Shown here: positions 23,244-35,743 of the stretch, one piece after another
Numbering within the stretch: the first letter of the stretch is position 1
Layout of the letters: the number at the start of each line of letters is the position of its first letter
From: Podocnemis expansa
Taxonomy: Eukaryota > Chordata > Testudines > Podocnemididae
Reading direction: 5' to 3'
Length of the DNA stretch: 64,000 bases
Assembly (NCBI GenBank): GCA_007922195.1
Contig: ML681994.1
Span: forward strand, 50,196,018 to 50,260,017
Position numbers and translations under genes: made by a program
The notes under the pieces: generated by a model
What the model saw: only the letters and a program-made list of their open reading frames with translations
Told to the model about the DNA's origin: nothing
Database searches by the model: none

Positions 23244-23255
23244 ATTCTATTCACT

Positions 23256-24689
23256 GTTCAGCTAAGATCATTATTTCATGTCATTCTTTTATTTTGTTGG
23301 TGATTGCTCTCAGAAGAGTATCACAATGATTTTAAAGGGAACAAAGTGTCTTCAAGGGGGAGTGTTGCTGCCAATATTGAATGATGCATTAATGATGAGC
23401 CCGGCTGACAGCTGCTCATTCACATTTGTCTTCATTACGTAAAGCACTGTCTGTTAGAAAAGAGCATTGTTTGACTAACAGTAGAACAGTTTTGTTGAAT
23501 ATCAACCACTGGACCTAAACCATGAATAAAGTGAAAAGGTTATCTGGTAACATAAAACAAAGAAAAATCATAAAACTCTTGAGTTTCCCATTGATTTGAA
23601 ATAAAGAAGCATCAGCATCTACCTATCATGTTTACTGTACTGAACTGCTTTCACGTGAAATCTGGTGTGGTTCCAATTCAGCAAAATGCCTCTGTTGCTT
23701 CTCTAATCTACACACTCAGGGTCTGTCAATACAGCAGGCTAGTGTTTGACAAGTTGTGTGAATTGAGAGAATACCAGTTTGTTATGCTAATGCTCCATGC
23801 CGGCACTTGTGCAGTGTGGTGAAATTCCTGCCCCAGGCTGGGACTTTCATTATGCTGTAGCAGTGACCAAATGGGATGGCACTGCTCAAGAAGCTAGTGC
23901 ACTGTAGGTTTACATCTTATCTTGCCACGAACTAACCCACAGTGGAGACAAGCCCATCGATAAACATTCAGCATCAAAGTACTGGATGAATGATACAAAG
24001 CAATGGAAAGATACTTGCAGTTTGTTTCCATATCCTCATTGACTCCACTAAGCTTAAGACAGTGTTCGTTCTGAGCTATTATACTGGTCTTAGAAACAGA
24101 GTGAAGATACCCAGACTCTTCTTTCCCAGGAATACAGCTTGAAATTATTAACTTCCATCATTCTGGAACCAACAAGCTCTGAAAGTAAATAATAAAAGAT
24201 AAAAATGGTCAGAATACAAAAGAAAGATGATGGCTAGTTGAAAATAGTGTATTTATACTGTTTATTACTTTATAATAAGCATGTAGTGTGGAAATACATT
24301 CAACTAAAGAATTCAGTGTAAGTGTCATTGGCCTGAATCTAAGAAATTAATTTGGAGTAAAATACATCAAGAAAACTAAATGGAATGATTCACTAGGATG
24401 TTTACATTCTCATTAGTGTCAACTTATATATAACAAGAAAAAAAACCCTTAAAGATGAATTTGCAATAGGGACTTAAACCCCAAGCTTGATTCAGAGGGT
24501 TGAGATGTGCCAACATATCCCACTTTTGCAGTGGCTTTTAATGGATACAAAAGAATATTGTTCATACTGAGAAATGGTAAGGTAAAGTAAGGAATAATGA
24601 CAACAGTGGTGGTAGGAGTTATTAAAGCAGGAAGAAGCTCATGTTATTCATAAATTGCAAGGGTTGCTGTAACTTTAAGGATTGGGAGA
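23256..24689. other. No gene recognised
   Basis: Mostly unique AT-rich sequence. It contains the candidate element at 23360-23470. Confidence 0.6.
23360..23470. promoter_or_regulatory. Candidate conserved non-coding element (speculative)
   Basis: Non-repetitive sequence dense in motif-like words: gcattaatgatgagc (homeodomain-like), ctgacagctgctca (TALE/E-box-like) and attacgtaa. It lies in a repeat-poor pocket. This is pattern impression only; conservation was not tested. Confidence 0.2.
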
Positions 24690-25985
24690 TGACTTTGTAA
24701 AAGATCTGGATGAACTTGCAAACTGGAGTATCAGGAACAGAAAGTAATTTAATAATGGGAAGTGCAAGGTCATTCATTTAGGGAAAAATAACAAGAATTT
24801 TTCCTATAAGTTGGGGACACGTCAGTTGGAACAGACTGAGGAGGAGAAGGATCTGGGAGTACTGGTTGATCACAAATGACAATCAGCTGCCAAGTGATGT
24901 GGCTGCAGGGGCATTGCTGGTGCTGGGCTTATGGGGCTCGAGTCCCAATGCCTAAGCCCCGGGTCTTTTTCTGGGCCAGTGGCACTTCTGTGTGACTGTG
25001 AAAAAAGCCAATCTGGTTTTAGGATGCATCAGGAGAGGTATTTTAAGGAGAGACGGGAAGTGTTAGTGCTGCAGTACAAAACATTGGTGAGGCCCCATCT
25101 GGAATACTGCATGCAATTCTGGTCCCCCATGTTTAAAAAGGATGAATTCAAATTGGAACAGGTGCAGAGAAGGGCTACAAGGATGGTCTGTGGAGTGGAA
25201 AACCTGCCTTATGAGTGGAGACTCAGGGAGCTTGGTTTGTTTAGCCTAACCTAAAGAAGGTTGAGGGGTGATATGATTGCTGTCTTTAAATATATCAAAG
25301 GGATAGGTATTGGGGAAGGAGAGGAATTATTTGGGTACAGCACTAATGTGGACACTAAAACAAATGGGTACAAACTGTCCATCAGGAAATTTAGGTTTGA
25401 AATTGAATGCAGGTTTCTAAGCTTTAGAGGAGTAAAGTTCTGGAATAGCCTTCCAAGAGGAGCTGTAGCGGCAAAAACATAACTGCTTTCAAAACTGAGC
25501 TTGATAAGTTTATGGAGGGATGGTATGATGGGATGGCCTACTTTGGAAATTGACTGATCTTTGATCTATGGCTATGGGTGGTGGATATGCAAGTGGCCTA
25601 AGAAGGGAGGGTAGATTGGGAGGCTTCTTAGTTATTACAGATAATTCTTTCTTAGGTGACTGGCTGTTGAGACTTGCCCACATGCTCAGGGTTTAACTGA
25701 TTGCCATATTTGGGGTTGGGAAGGAATTTTCCCCCAGATTGGCTAGGGCTGTGGGGGCTTTTCGCTTTCCTCTGTAGCATGGGGCATGATTCACCTATCA
25801 GAGAATTCTCTGTATCTTAAAGTTCTTAAATCATGATTTGAAGACTTAAATAACTCAGTCATAGGTTAGAGGCTTATTGCTGGAGTGGGTGGGTGAGGTC
25901 TTAAGGCCGCACTGTGCAGGAGATCAAACTAGATCACTATACTGGTCCTTTCTGATCTTAGAGTCTGTGAGTCTAAAGTCTGTAG
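24690..25985 (+). mobile_element. CR1 LINE 3' half, plus strand
   Basis: The RT C-terminal region reads from ttgtaaaagatctggatgaac (about 24695) to the 3' tail tctgatcttagagtctgtga. Frames 24931-25254 and 25261-25482 together give the CR1 C-terminus ([70 protein letters not shown]), separated by a TAA. A GC-richer piece at about 24908-24999 interrupts it and supplies the first codons of the first frame. Dead copy. Confidence 0.88.
24908..24999. repeat. Unclassified repeat inserted in CR1
   Basis: The words ttatggggctcgagtcccaa and gccccgggtctttttctggg split the CR1 between gtggctgcag and tgaaaaaagcc. A two-unit relative is at 49105-49280. Family not recognised. Confidence 0.6.
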
Positions 25986-28900
25986 GGGTGTCGGGTAAAA
26001 AAAATAGTGTGAAAATCTTGAATTATACATCTTTGGGGATGTTAATATAATTTACCTAATCCCAAACTAAAGTGTTACAAAGAATTTATAGCATAGTAAC
26101 TAAGAAATAAATGCAGCATAATTGGAAACTTCTTCATGCTGAAATATAGCTATGAATGTCTATAAGAAGTGGTATATGCACCTATAAAAAGCATTCTCTC
26201 AGGTGTAATAGAAATTTCAGGATATATTGTCTGGGCCATCCTTCTAGATATATATACTGTGTCACTAATAGTTCAATATACAAGTATAGACCATAGAATG
26301 TGTGTCCTGTTAGTATTTCTATGTTGCTATTTACATAATTCTATACATCCAGCTCTCTATCACATTTAGCCATCCTTAACATAATTAGTATATTCAGTTA
26401 GAGTTTAAATATATAAAAAGAATATAATCACCTATACTGGAATTATTTTTTGTGTGAATTTTGCTACTGGATTCCTAAGTTAACCTGTAGGAAACATTAA
26501 AGCAGCTTTCTGCTATACAACTTCAAGCTGACTCCCTGAAATTTTAAGAAGCAGTAAAAACTTCATCTAAACAACTTGTGTCTAACTGTCCCAGGTGGCA
26601 GATCCAGGAACCAATAATATTGGTTTTAATGTGTGGTTTTTGTTTTTTTTTTAAATTCTACCTCATCCAATATCCAGCGTGTCAAAATGAGCAACAAGTG
26701 GATTAGAGTTTTTTTAAAATGCGATTTCCTCTATGCACAGTGTTCAGTACTGCCTAAGTTGCCTGAGTGCTGCAGATTTTCAACAAAGGAGCATTGATGA
26801 ATTATGCAGTCCTATCTTGCCCTTTCAAAGTCTTTCCTCTGTAACTGAGCTCTGCAAACTTCTTGTAATGGAAACATAACCAGGCAATACCTGATTTCAT
26901 TAACAGCCAGCATGCCAAGATTTGTAAACTTGGATCAAGTTTTATATTTCCCCTTCTCACGCCAAGAGATACCACCAACTCCTTCAACAGGTCTGCTCTC
27001 ACTCCTAACCTTTGTTGTAATACAGTGGCTTGCTTCCCTCCTGTTATGTCCAGCTGCTGACAACTTCATTTTTCCTTGCCCTTTCAGGGGCCAGTTGATT
27101 GCTTTACATCACCCAACTTTTCCTTTCAGTAAGAAGCTTAGCAAATTAGAAGCCTAGGAAACTAATCTGTTTCCCAAATGAGAGAGACCACATTTAAGGG
27201 TTAAGCCTGCCAACATCCCCATTCATTGGCAACAGGCCTCTGTACACTTATTAATCCTTGCCTTGGTGGTGCTCACATACCTCTTAGTCTCAGGTCTGAT
27301 ATATCTTGGTAGTAGTGTACAGTGATAAAGTCCCAGTTAATAAAATAGAGTTATTTGAATCCCTAGAATTGGAATTTCTGCTATCCGTCCTTCTCCAGTA
27401 AAATTTCCAGGTCCTTGATGAGATGCATCTATGCTCTCTCTCTCTGTCTTTTTTTTTTTTTTTTGACAGTCTACGTCAAGAACCAGGATAACGATACTTT
27501 GCCTAGTCCAAGAAATGAAAAGCGGAGAGATCATTTTTATCTTGCAGTGCTTTACCAGCAATTCTAGTTACCATTGTGTCCTGGAGCAACCTTGAAACCA
27601 AAACAGGAGCAGATGATTCAGTGAGTTAATATGCTAGTCATAAAGCATTCAGGGTTTCTAGCCCTTTCAAAACCATTAGTTACTGTTCACAGGGGATTTA
27701 GGATAAAAAGGTGGAAGAACAAGATGGCTGAGGCAGAAATGTGAGTCATTTCTGAACTACTAATGCTGTTGGTTGCCTTCATTTAAGGAATGTGCAAAAT
27801 ACCCATCTCCCTTCATGACAAGTCTATCACATTAATAGTTACTAAGACATTATTCTAGCAGCACTTCTCCATTATTCAAGATGGACAAATGCATTGTTTT
27901 TTTTCTTTTGCAATACATCTAATATATGACTTTTTTCTTTGTGATCATATATTTTTCACTTTCCATTTGTATGCACATTCCTTTGCTTAAGTTAGCATTG
28001 TCTGATAGCTTATACCTCCAGATGCAGATACTTCGAATTAATTTACTGTATTCACATGGATCAGCCATGGTATTCAGTGCACAGATCCTCTGGGCACATA
28101 GCTATTTGAACTTGTTCTCAGGATTGTTCAATCTTGCCGTGTTAAGATAACCAAGCAGAAAAAATGGAAGAACCAGTTTATGGAAGTTAACTCTATTGTA
28201 ACTTTGAGATAGTGACACTATAATTAAAGCTAAGACAGGCATTCCATTCAAATCTTCTCTTTTGATTGTTCTTATTTTGTCAGAAATTCTTTTCTAATTT
28301 CTTTTATTTGTGCTCATCCAACGGGTGAACTTTTGGAGGAAGTTTGAATCAAATTCAATGAAGTTTGCATCAAATTCCATGCATTTATCAGATCAATTCA
28401 TTTATGTGCAGATGGTTTTGTGTTTATTTTTGTGCCTGGCTAACTAAAAAAGATCTGTTTAAAATTGCAGCTTCACACTTTGGCTCACATTGCCCTTTTA
28501 TTACTTATATGAGCAGCCCCATTGAATTGGATGCTCCCCAAGAGCCAAATATTTGGGATCAGGAGCTTGATATTAACAATACTACCACATTTCTGAGTGA
28601 GTAATATTGGCTTTTTGCTAGATTCGATGAGGGAAATGTAAATTTTAAAATACCGATAGTATTGAAAAGGATTTAGGTCTTTCTTTCATGCCCGTGTCTA
28701 TGATATCTGAGTATCTTTCACAGTGGGTGGATGAGAGGAGCAGAGAACGAACCTAAACAAAGAACACAATTGAAGAAGTTTCTTCTCTATTTTCCTCATC
28801 CCAGTAATGAATTAAAACGCTTATCTGACTAATTTGATAATTTGTGATAATTTGTACACAAATTATCCAGATTTATTTAATCTCTAAAACTGGCTCTAAA

Positions 28901-29776
28901 GTTCATAAGAGCAGACTTTCTTGTGAGACTTCATGTCTCTGAATAGCTAGGAAATACCAGAAAAAAGAGCTTTCCTTTTGGGTCTTCGGCATTTCATTTC
29001 CAATCTGGATGAAACTAGGCAGTGCAGAGAAGCACAAAAATTAAAAAACAAACAAAATTTTTTTGGAACTAACAAAGCCATGATTGATTGGGTGGGGCTA
29101 TAATTGTGTGAGTTGCAGCATTGCTCAGGTTTAGCCCCACAGCAAAGAACCATGGGCCAAAACTGTGTGAGCATGCGGTGGTCAGCACTGCTCCTCCTCA
29201 CCACTCCCATTGCACCTGGTCCTGCACCAGGGCTCCTTCCTGAGGGTCTGCTAGGCCTTACTCAGCTGCTAGCAGCCTGAGCTGAGTCCCGCTGCCAATG
29301 GTATGCATAATGTGTAAAGTGGAAATGTCTTTGAGCACCGCTGGTAGGACCCTATAACAGTTGCTTATAATTGTGCCAACGTTAAAGTGGGTGGGCTGAA
29401 TTTTCTATGCTTGGTATCTGCCCCAACCTGAACCTTTTCTGGAAAATTTTAAGGTGATGATGGTTCAGCCATTTCCAAGGACAAGATTAGGCAAAAATAC
29501 ATTTTTGACCATATTTTATTAAAAGAAATCTTATAACCATTTTGTTGATAAGTATTAACATCTCCATGCTTTGGATCAAAGGCTTGCAGATTGACAAAGT
29601 GCTTGCCCTGTTGTCAGGGATGATGTCCTTTTTGCCATCCCTGTAAAATTTTTGAAATTTGTCTATATTTGGCCAAGATAGAAGTCCTTTGAAAAAAAAA
29701 TCTCCGTTTACACGTGCTGTTGAAACTTGTTTAAGTTTTGCAGCTAAAGTTTCTGAAGATTACAAGTACACTTAGA
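25986..29776. other. No gene recognised
   Basis: AT-rich sequence with poly(T) tracts near 26640 and 27447-27466. The latter follows a CT-run and precedes gacag, which resembles a splice acceptor, but no donor or homologous exon is visible. Short frames only. Confidence 0.55.
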
Positions 29777-29893
29777 AAAAGAAGCAAGGAGTCTTGAGCT
29801 TTTGTGATAAATAAATTTGTTAGTCTTTAAGTGCCACAGGACTCCTTGCTTGTTTTGCTGAGCTAGACTTACATGGCTACCCCTTTGGAACTA
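29777..29893. repeat. Foldback element, Penelope-related, short
   Basis: gaagcaaggagtct at the left faces ccacaggactccttgctt at the right, with aataaatttgttagtc between, and ends acatggctacccctttgg. A weak 12-base match (agtacacttaga / tgtacacagagc) may be its target duplication. Confidence 0.65.
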
Positions 29894-30560
29894 TGTACAC
29901 AGAGCATGCTCCAACCTGGTGAAATGCGCTGAGTAGATTTTTTTCTGCAATTGTTCCTCGTGATTGCTGGATCCCATTATGTCACTGACTAGGCAGTGTC
30001 TTTAGGACTCACAATGGCTCCACAGTAGCATCCTGGTAGCATGGAATAAGAGTGAGAGGATTAGGAGGAAGGAAGGTATTTCAGGAGATAGAGAGTAGAC
30101 AGCAATATGCATGTGTGTGGGGGGAGGAGGCAGAATTTTGTGGGTAACTTGGTAAGAATCAAGGGGAAGGGAGGTAAGATCTGGGATATGTATAGGCTCA
30201 GTGGAGGTCAGGAGCCAGGGGTATATAGGTGCAAAGTGGGAGGTGAAAGAAGATAGCCTACTACTGCTACTCCATTAGTTCATATGGGAGAAGTCTGTGC
30301 TGTGGATATAAAAGTCTGGAGATTGCTGATGACCCAATCTGGGGGTTGTTATGGTTCCATGTGATGGAATTTCTGCTAATTCTGTTTTTGGTTTTGAAAA
30401 CTATTTTGTTTTAGGAGACTTCATAAAAATTTCCTACATGAAGTGAACATTAAGTGCTCAAAGGTTAGGAAATTCCAGACTGAACTTATGCAATATCCTA
30501 TAGCCTTTAATTACATGATCACAATTCTTACCCCCACCTTCAGTGTAGTGGTGCTGAGGG
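29894..30560. other. No gene recognised
   Basis: G-rich purine stretch near 30110-30180; no gene or repeat family recognised. Confidence 0.6.
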
Positions 30561-31560
30561 AATGAATCAGGGTTATAAAATGAAGGAGGCTGGTGTTTTT
30601 ATAGAACCCCTGCCTGTTTTGTTGCAGAAGTTGGAAGTTGTATGGTGAATGACGCAGCGAGTCTGTAGAAAAAATAGTATTATATAATATAATTAAAGAT
30701 TGTGTGATAATACAGCTGCATGGAGTGGGAATGAGTTAAGGTTTCACTGGCAGCCTTAATTCTGGAATTGCCTAATTTGGGAAGGTTGCTGTAGTAACCC
30801 TTGGGTAGGAAGGGGTTAACACGCTGGTCAGTGAGTCCCAGGGGAGCCAGTAGGAACAGAGCATAGGTTTTTGAATTGGAGCAGTAGTCTTGCCAGTTCC
30901 TGTCTGGATGCAGCAGAGCTCCTGGAAGGATCAGGAAGAGGCCAGTAGAAAGGCCTGAAGAAGGATCCAGCGACATCCTTACTAAAGACAAGCTAAGTTT
31001 GTAACTGACCATGGGTGAGCAGAACAGGGAATGTTTATTTAGACGTGGTCAGGGTATTTCTTTGTTTTTGGTTTGCTTTTGGAGTTCTCTGTGCTGAGCA
31101 CATGTACCCCCTCCCCCTCCCCTATAACTACCTAAGTTAAATCCCAGAGAAGCAACTCTCTATGTTTTTATCTGTTCTTTTTAATTAAAGATTTTACTCT
31201 TTTAAAGTAAGCTCTGGTTCTATGTCCTGAAAGGCAAGAGGTTTGTTTGCATGCGCCTCAGACTGCACAGCCAGCTAGTAAAGGGGATTCCATTCCAGTT
31301 CCAGCTGATATCCCAGCTGGGGTTCAGTCACTCTCCTGAGAGAGGAATAAAAGTGATTGAGAATACCTCACAGGAGGGATTTCCCACGTGCGTCTTCCTG
31401 GGTTTCAAGAGGTTTTGCATTTGGGTGGTGGTAGCAATACCACTCCAAGGCCAGGAATTGTTAAGGACAGGCTTTAAGGCCAGTGGGTTTTAAGGCCTGT
31501 TGCGAGCCCCCACCTTCTGCACTCAGAGTGCAGAGTGGGGAAACTGCCTTGAAAGTTGCA
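30561..31560 (+). repeat. LTR-like or other long dispersed repeat, tentative
   Basis: Phrases such as catgggtgagcagaacaggg, tttatttagacgtggtcagg, aattaaagattttactcttt, gcatgcgcctcagactgcac and tgttgcgagcccccacc match a long repeat I recall from turtle-like genomes, with LTR-like character. Neither end nor target duplication could be fixed. Frames inside (80-110 codons) show no domain. It might belong to the same retroelement class as the gag remnant at 34940, but nothing in the sequence proves that. Confidence 0.4.
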
Positions 31561-33139
31561 AAGTCAAGCATTTTGAAGTTCTTGCAAATTAGATTTTTTT
31601 ATGCATTTTAAAACAAAATATCGGTGTCTGTTAAAAATTGTTTCTATGCCCCGTCTCTGCATCCTTTTCTGGTATGATGTCAAGATGTCATTTACAAGAT
31701 TGCTGCTTTTTCCAGGGCTGGCTGCACTTCACTGGTGAAGTACATGGGCTATGTTGGTATTGCAAAGAAAAACCCATGATTGGCCATGCCAGCTTATTTG
31801 AGGTTCTGGGGCTTAGACTGCTGGGCCCTTTCACTGCTGCGGAGACTTGGCCCGGTCGTCTACAAAGTGATGAAACAGCCTCACAGCTTGAGCATCGTGA
31901 GCCTGAGTCACCTGTCAAGGGTCAACTGTGGGTTTTTCTTTGTTGTGTAGACTTAACATACGAGCATGGGTCCTACAATGATCTCTGTGCCAGTAGGTCC
32001 CTACATCCATGCATGGACTCATTAACCTCAACTGAAGTCATCAGGACTCTGCATGGCCACAATGAACTTCATTCTGGAAAAATGCACAAGCCTGGCATGA
32101 TTTATATGCTTAAAATTGATTATTACCTGTGTAAGTCCTTGAAGGATGAATTTCCTAGTGTGTGAAAAGCTTTAGAACTTTTGAAATGAAATGTTACATA
32201 AATATAAAGGCATCATTCTGAGAAAGGGAAAATAAATACAATCTCCATTGTTCTTAAGAGTATAAACTGTGTAGAAGGAGATAAAATCCATTTGAGGAAA
32301 AAAATCTTTACCAAGTTTTCTGAAACCATAAAAAGAATGAGTCTTTGCATTTGTATATTCCATTATATTCCATGACATAGTAACTAAATTAGTGTTTGTT
32401 TTTCAAGCAAACGAGGACCCAGTAACAGTTATGACAAGGGAGAGAAAGAACTCTGAGGAGAATAGAAAAAATTGTTACGAGGTCATCAGACTTTTAACAT
32501 GATGATGGGCCGTTTCAATCTGAATAACCAGTGGGTTGGGTTGTAACTTGTACCTTTCAAGATGACCTTTGTTTATCTGCTGATCTAGAGCTATAGGAAC
32601 GATGTACTTGAGTCATCCTGTCCCAGTACCTGCTTTTATCCCATATTTTAAATGTTGTATTCTTCTGTTAAAATATTTTATTTGGTGCCTTTTCCTTTCA
32701 AACATTATTTTTAACTGAAAGTCAACAGGAAAATGCAAACAGACACTGCTACAAATCTTAAATAGCTCAAAATAGCAGCTATGAAGACATTTTGTTAACA
32801 AGGCTGTTCCTTACTCATACTTTAGATACATATTGCAAGAATATTCTCACCAACTCTTCTCAAAGAAGATTGTTCCCCCTATGAGGGCTAGTTTGTTTCT
32901 GTTGTCTTACTGAAATGCCACTGCTAAAGGGTTTGGGTGTTGGGAGGTTATTCACCTATTAGTCCATTGTTCTGTTCCAGAATCCACATGCGACACTCAT
33001 TTAGAGCAGCTTGGTTGTTATGAAAACATCATTTGAAAATGGAGACCACAGTTATTTCTTATTCTGTTTAAGAGAAACAGTAGGGTTTCTGGTGCTGCTG
33101 CATGGTAACTGTTAAGAAACTCTGTACACAAGGTTCAGT
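31561..33139. other. No gene recognised
   Basis: Unique-looking sequence. The 175-codon plus frame (31638-32165) is the longest here, but its composition is unremarkable, it resembles no family I know, and it has no splice context. Confidence 0.5.
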
Positions 33140-33141
33140 TA

Positions 33142-33445
33142 GGCTATACCCATAGTAGGGCTAGGGGTATGATTCTCAGCTTGTGTAGATGTATTCGATT
33201 ATCCTCTGCTCAAGCCAATGCACTAAGAATAGTGGTGGTTGTTGTGGTAGCAAGTAGTAGCCTGGGCTAGCTGCCCAAAGTACTTACCCATAAATGCAGA
33301 TGGATTTGTGCTCAAGATGACTAGCCGATATCATTGCTTGCCACCTCTGTGAAACTGTAGCTACACTACTATTTTTAGCATACTTGGGCAAGTACGTCTA
33401 CACAAGCAGGGAACCACACCCCTCAGCTGTCATGTAGCTGTAGCC
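33142..33445. mobile_element. DNA transposon fossil with TA flanks, 304 bp
   Basis: Starts ggctatacccat and ends catgtagctgtagcc. TA lies on both sides (33140-33141, 33446-33447). The end motif gtctacacaag and the layout resemble other elements here, but the interior is not TTCGAA-rich. Confidence 0.55.
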
Positions 33446-33447
33446 TA

Positions 33448-34860
33448 AAAGAGAGGCTGTGACCCTGAACAGGGATCTATGAAGCCCAAGAGCATACTCA
33501 TGCTTATCCCTTTGGATTATTGGAACACAAGGGTGCAAAGCTGGAGGACTACAGCTATCCTTTGGGAACTTGTCCAAAAGTTAGGAAATGCAGAAGTTCA
33601 GGCAGCCTATGCCTCTTCACTCAGCTTCCTCTTGCATGTGCCTTGTGACGCAATCTCCAGTTACATAATCACATTTTTTTCCACGTCTCTGCCTCAGCAA
33701 GTGTGAAGGTTTGATGGTTCACGGTGAATTAAGAAGTTGTATAGCATTTCTTTTCAAGTAGCTATTTAGCTAAATTTAGTGTATCTTATTGTTCCTCATT
33801 CTGCAGGCCACCCTCATCTGTTATGTCAACCTGTTGTATCCTGTTTGTCATACAGGCAGTGAGATCTCTGAAGCAGGGGTTCTTTTTGTTGTTACATGTT
33901 CGTAGAGTGTCTCATACGAAGGTGCTCTCATCCCTGATTGGATAGCTAGGCTTTAGTGTAATAGCAGGTGAAAGGGAGACTGCACACCATCAGTACTCCA
34001 TCTTTCAGCACTTTAAAACAACGTATTTCAAATATTATTTCAAAGTATTTTATTTCCACAGAGAACAAAAAAGTTACTTATTTGCAAATAGAGGGTTAAA
34101 TTGTGGTCAATTTAGTTTGGTGGCACAGGAGCATGGGCCAGTTGTCTGAATCACAGTTAGTGGTGTGAGAAGATGTGACAGGTTCCTGGGAGTCAGCAGC
34201 TGAACCTGTTCTCTGTTCATTGTTCAATCAGTTAAGCTGCCATGGCCTTTGGTAGTGCCTTATTAAGAAGAGGAGTTCTTGATTACCAGGGCAGATTGAG
34301 GCTGGGAAGGTAATAAGTTAATTAATCAATTGATAAAAAGACTGAATAAAAAAGCACAGGGAGGAAGTGGAAGAAGAACAGGAATGGCCTGACAAAAAGG
34401 AAGTCTTTGGGAGGAAACACATCCCCCATCTTTTTTGGAGAAAGGGTAGAAAATCTGCATAACCTTGTAAATACTGTGACTGCACTAGTATGTAAAAAGT
34501 GGTGGTGTAAAACATTGTAACTACACTGTAGAGTGGTATCTGCAAGTGAGAAAATCTCTGAGTAGTCCATGCACAGCAGAAAGGATATGAGTAGAGGGAC
34601 CCCACTGCACATGGGGATTTGACACGCTGAGACATGGAGGAGACATAGTGGAATAGCAGAAGAAAATGCAGATGACCCTGTAGACTTTCCCATAGTCCCT
34701 TCACTTGGAGAGATCATCTGTCCTCATGGACGGGCTGAGCAACAAAAAAGCCTGCAGGAAATTATAAGGGAGTTAGAGAGGTGCAGCAACAACCAATACA
34801 AAGTGCAGTGAGTCCTGCAGTGGGGATCAGCAATCAGGCACAGGGGTTAGGCTTCTGAAA
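33448..34860. other. No gene recognised
   Basis: No support for a gene. Two overlapping minus frames of about 130 codons (34318-34717) have no motif. Confidence 0.55.
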
Positions 34861-34937
34861 ATGAACCCAAATAGATTTTTGCTTATGTTTGTGGGAGCGC
34901 CTATTGGGGCAGGATGAAATAAGGGACTCTGGCCCTT

Positions 34938-35342
34938 ATACGTACCACCCTATTTATAGATGAGGATCAGGTGACCTACATGACTCTAAGTGATGAGGAA
35001 GCAAGGGATTACACAGTGATGAAGGTGCCATCCTTGACTGAGTATACATTTTCACAGAAAAGTATCACTAAAATTTTGAGTCATCAAATGGGCTGAGGGA
35101 TTACAGCCCTGGGCATTTGCTTGAAAACTGACAGACTGGGCCAACTGTTGACTGAAGTCAGATATTCAAAGTGTGTTATGATATTATAATCCATGATATT
35201 ATGGATGCTATCATTTTTGAACAGTTCATTCAGTCCAGAGAATACCCAGGTGTGGGTCAGGTGGCCTTAACCCATTATCCTTGACGTGGCAATTAAATTA
35301 ACTGAAGTATTCATAGAGGTGAACTTTCCCAGTTGGGGACAG
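34938..35342 (+). pseudogene. Decayed Gypsy-type gag with SCAN-like capsid segment
   Basis: The plus strand reads as a SCAN-like helical region: ALIRTTLFIDEDQVTYMTLS, then SDEEARDY, a stop near 35093, ALGICLKTDRLGQLLTEV, a frameshift near 35180-35200, DAIIFEQFIQSREYP, another stop and shift, and AIKLTEVFIEVNFPSWG. The order of these blocks follows the SCAN fold, which is known to derive from the capsid of Gmr1-like Gypsy retrotransposons. At least two stops and two frameshifts prevent expression. A SCAN zinc-finger host gene is less likely because a protease-like segment follows instead of zinc fingers. Confidence 0.65.
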
Positions 35343-35569
35343 CAGTTTAAGGGGCCAGGTCTGGAGAAGAAGACTAAACAACTTACATATGGAGAGCACA
35401 GGGAACACTGATAGGATTAAGGCTTGTCATGTACTGCCAGAGAGAATGACAGGGATGTATAAAGAGACTGCTTGTACATGAAATGTGGGTTTATAGAATT
35501 GTGTGGTTGGGCCAGCACTGTGGGATCAAAAAGGAAGTTAATGACATTGGGGAGGCAGTTTTAAAGGGG

Positions 35570-35690
35570 TATGGTGGACACTGCCTCACCATGTTCAGTA
35601 ATAAGGTGGGAGTTGGTGAAACCCCAATGGATAATTCCTAGAGCAAAAGTGAGGCTTGAATGTATACATAGGGATAAGAAACTCTGGGGG
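35570..35690 (+). pseudogene. Retroelement aspartic protease-like remnant
   Basis: About 230 bp after the gag remnant the frame reads VDTASPCSVIR with WELV, then VRLECIHRDKKLW. Spacing matches the active-site strand and a following strand of retrotransposon proteases, although the glycine of the DTG-type motif is replaced. A zinc knuckle between gag and protease is not clearly visible. No reverse transcriptase or LTR was found downstream, so only the gag-protease junction survives. Confidence 0.5.
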
Positions 35691-35743
35691 GGATAAGGGA
35701 TAAGAAACTCATAGGGATAAACTCATAGGGATAAGAAACTCTG
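35668..35743. repeat. Short tandem duplication of tagggataagaaactc
   Basis: Three to four imperfect copies of atagggataagaaactc occur within 76 bp at the end of the protease remnant. They probably arose by slippage after the element died. Confidence 0.8.

Noticed and set aside
27430..27600. Splice-acceptor-like CT-run, poly(T) and gacag followed by about 40 open codons
   Set aside because: No donor, no homologous protein and no second exon; a poly(T) of this length is more likely a repeat tail.
31638..32165. 175-codon plus-strand frame
   Set aside because: No family resemblance and no conserved motif; one such frame is expected by chance in this much sequence.
35668..35743. tagggataa words that match half of a homing endonuclease site
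   Set aside because: Only nine bases match and they arise from a local tandem duplication.
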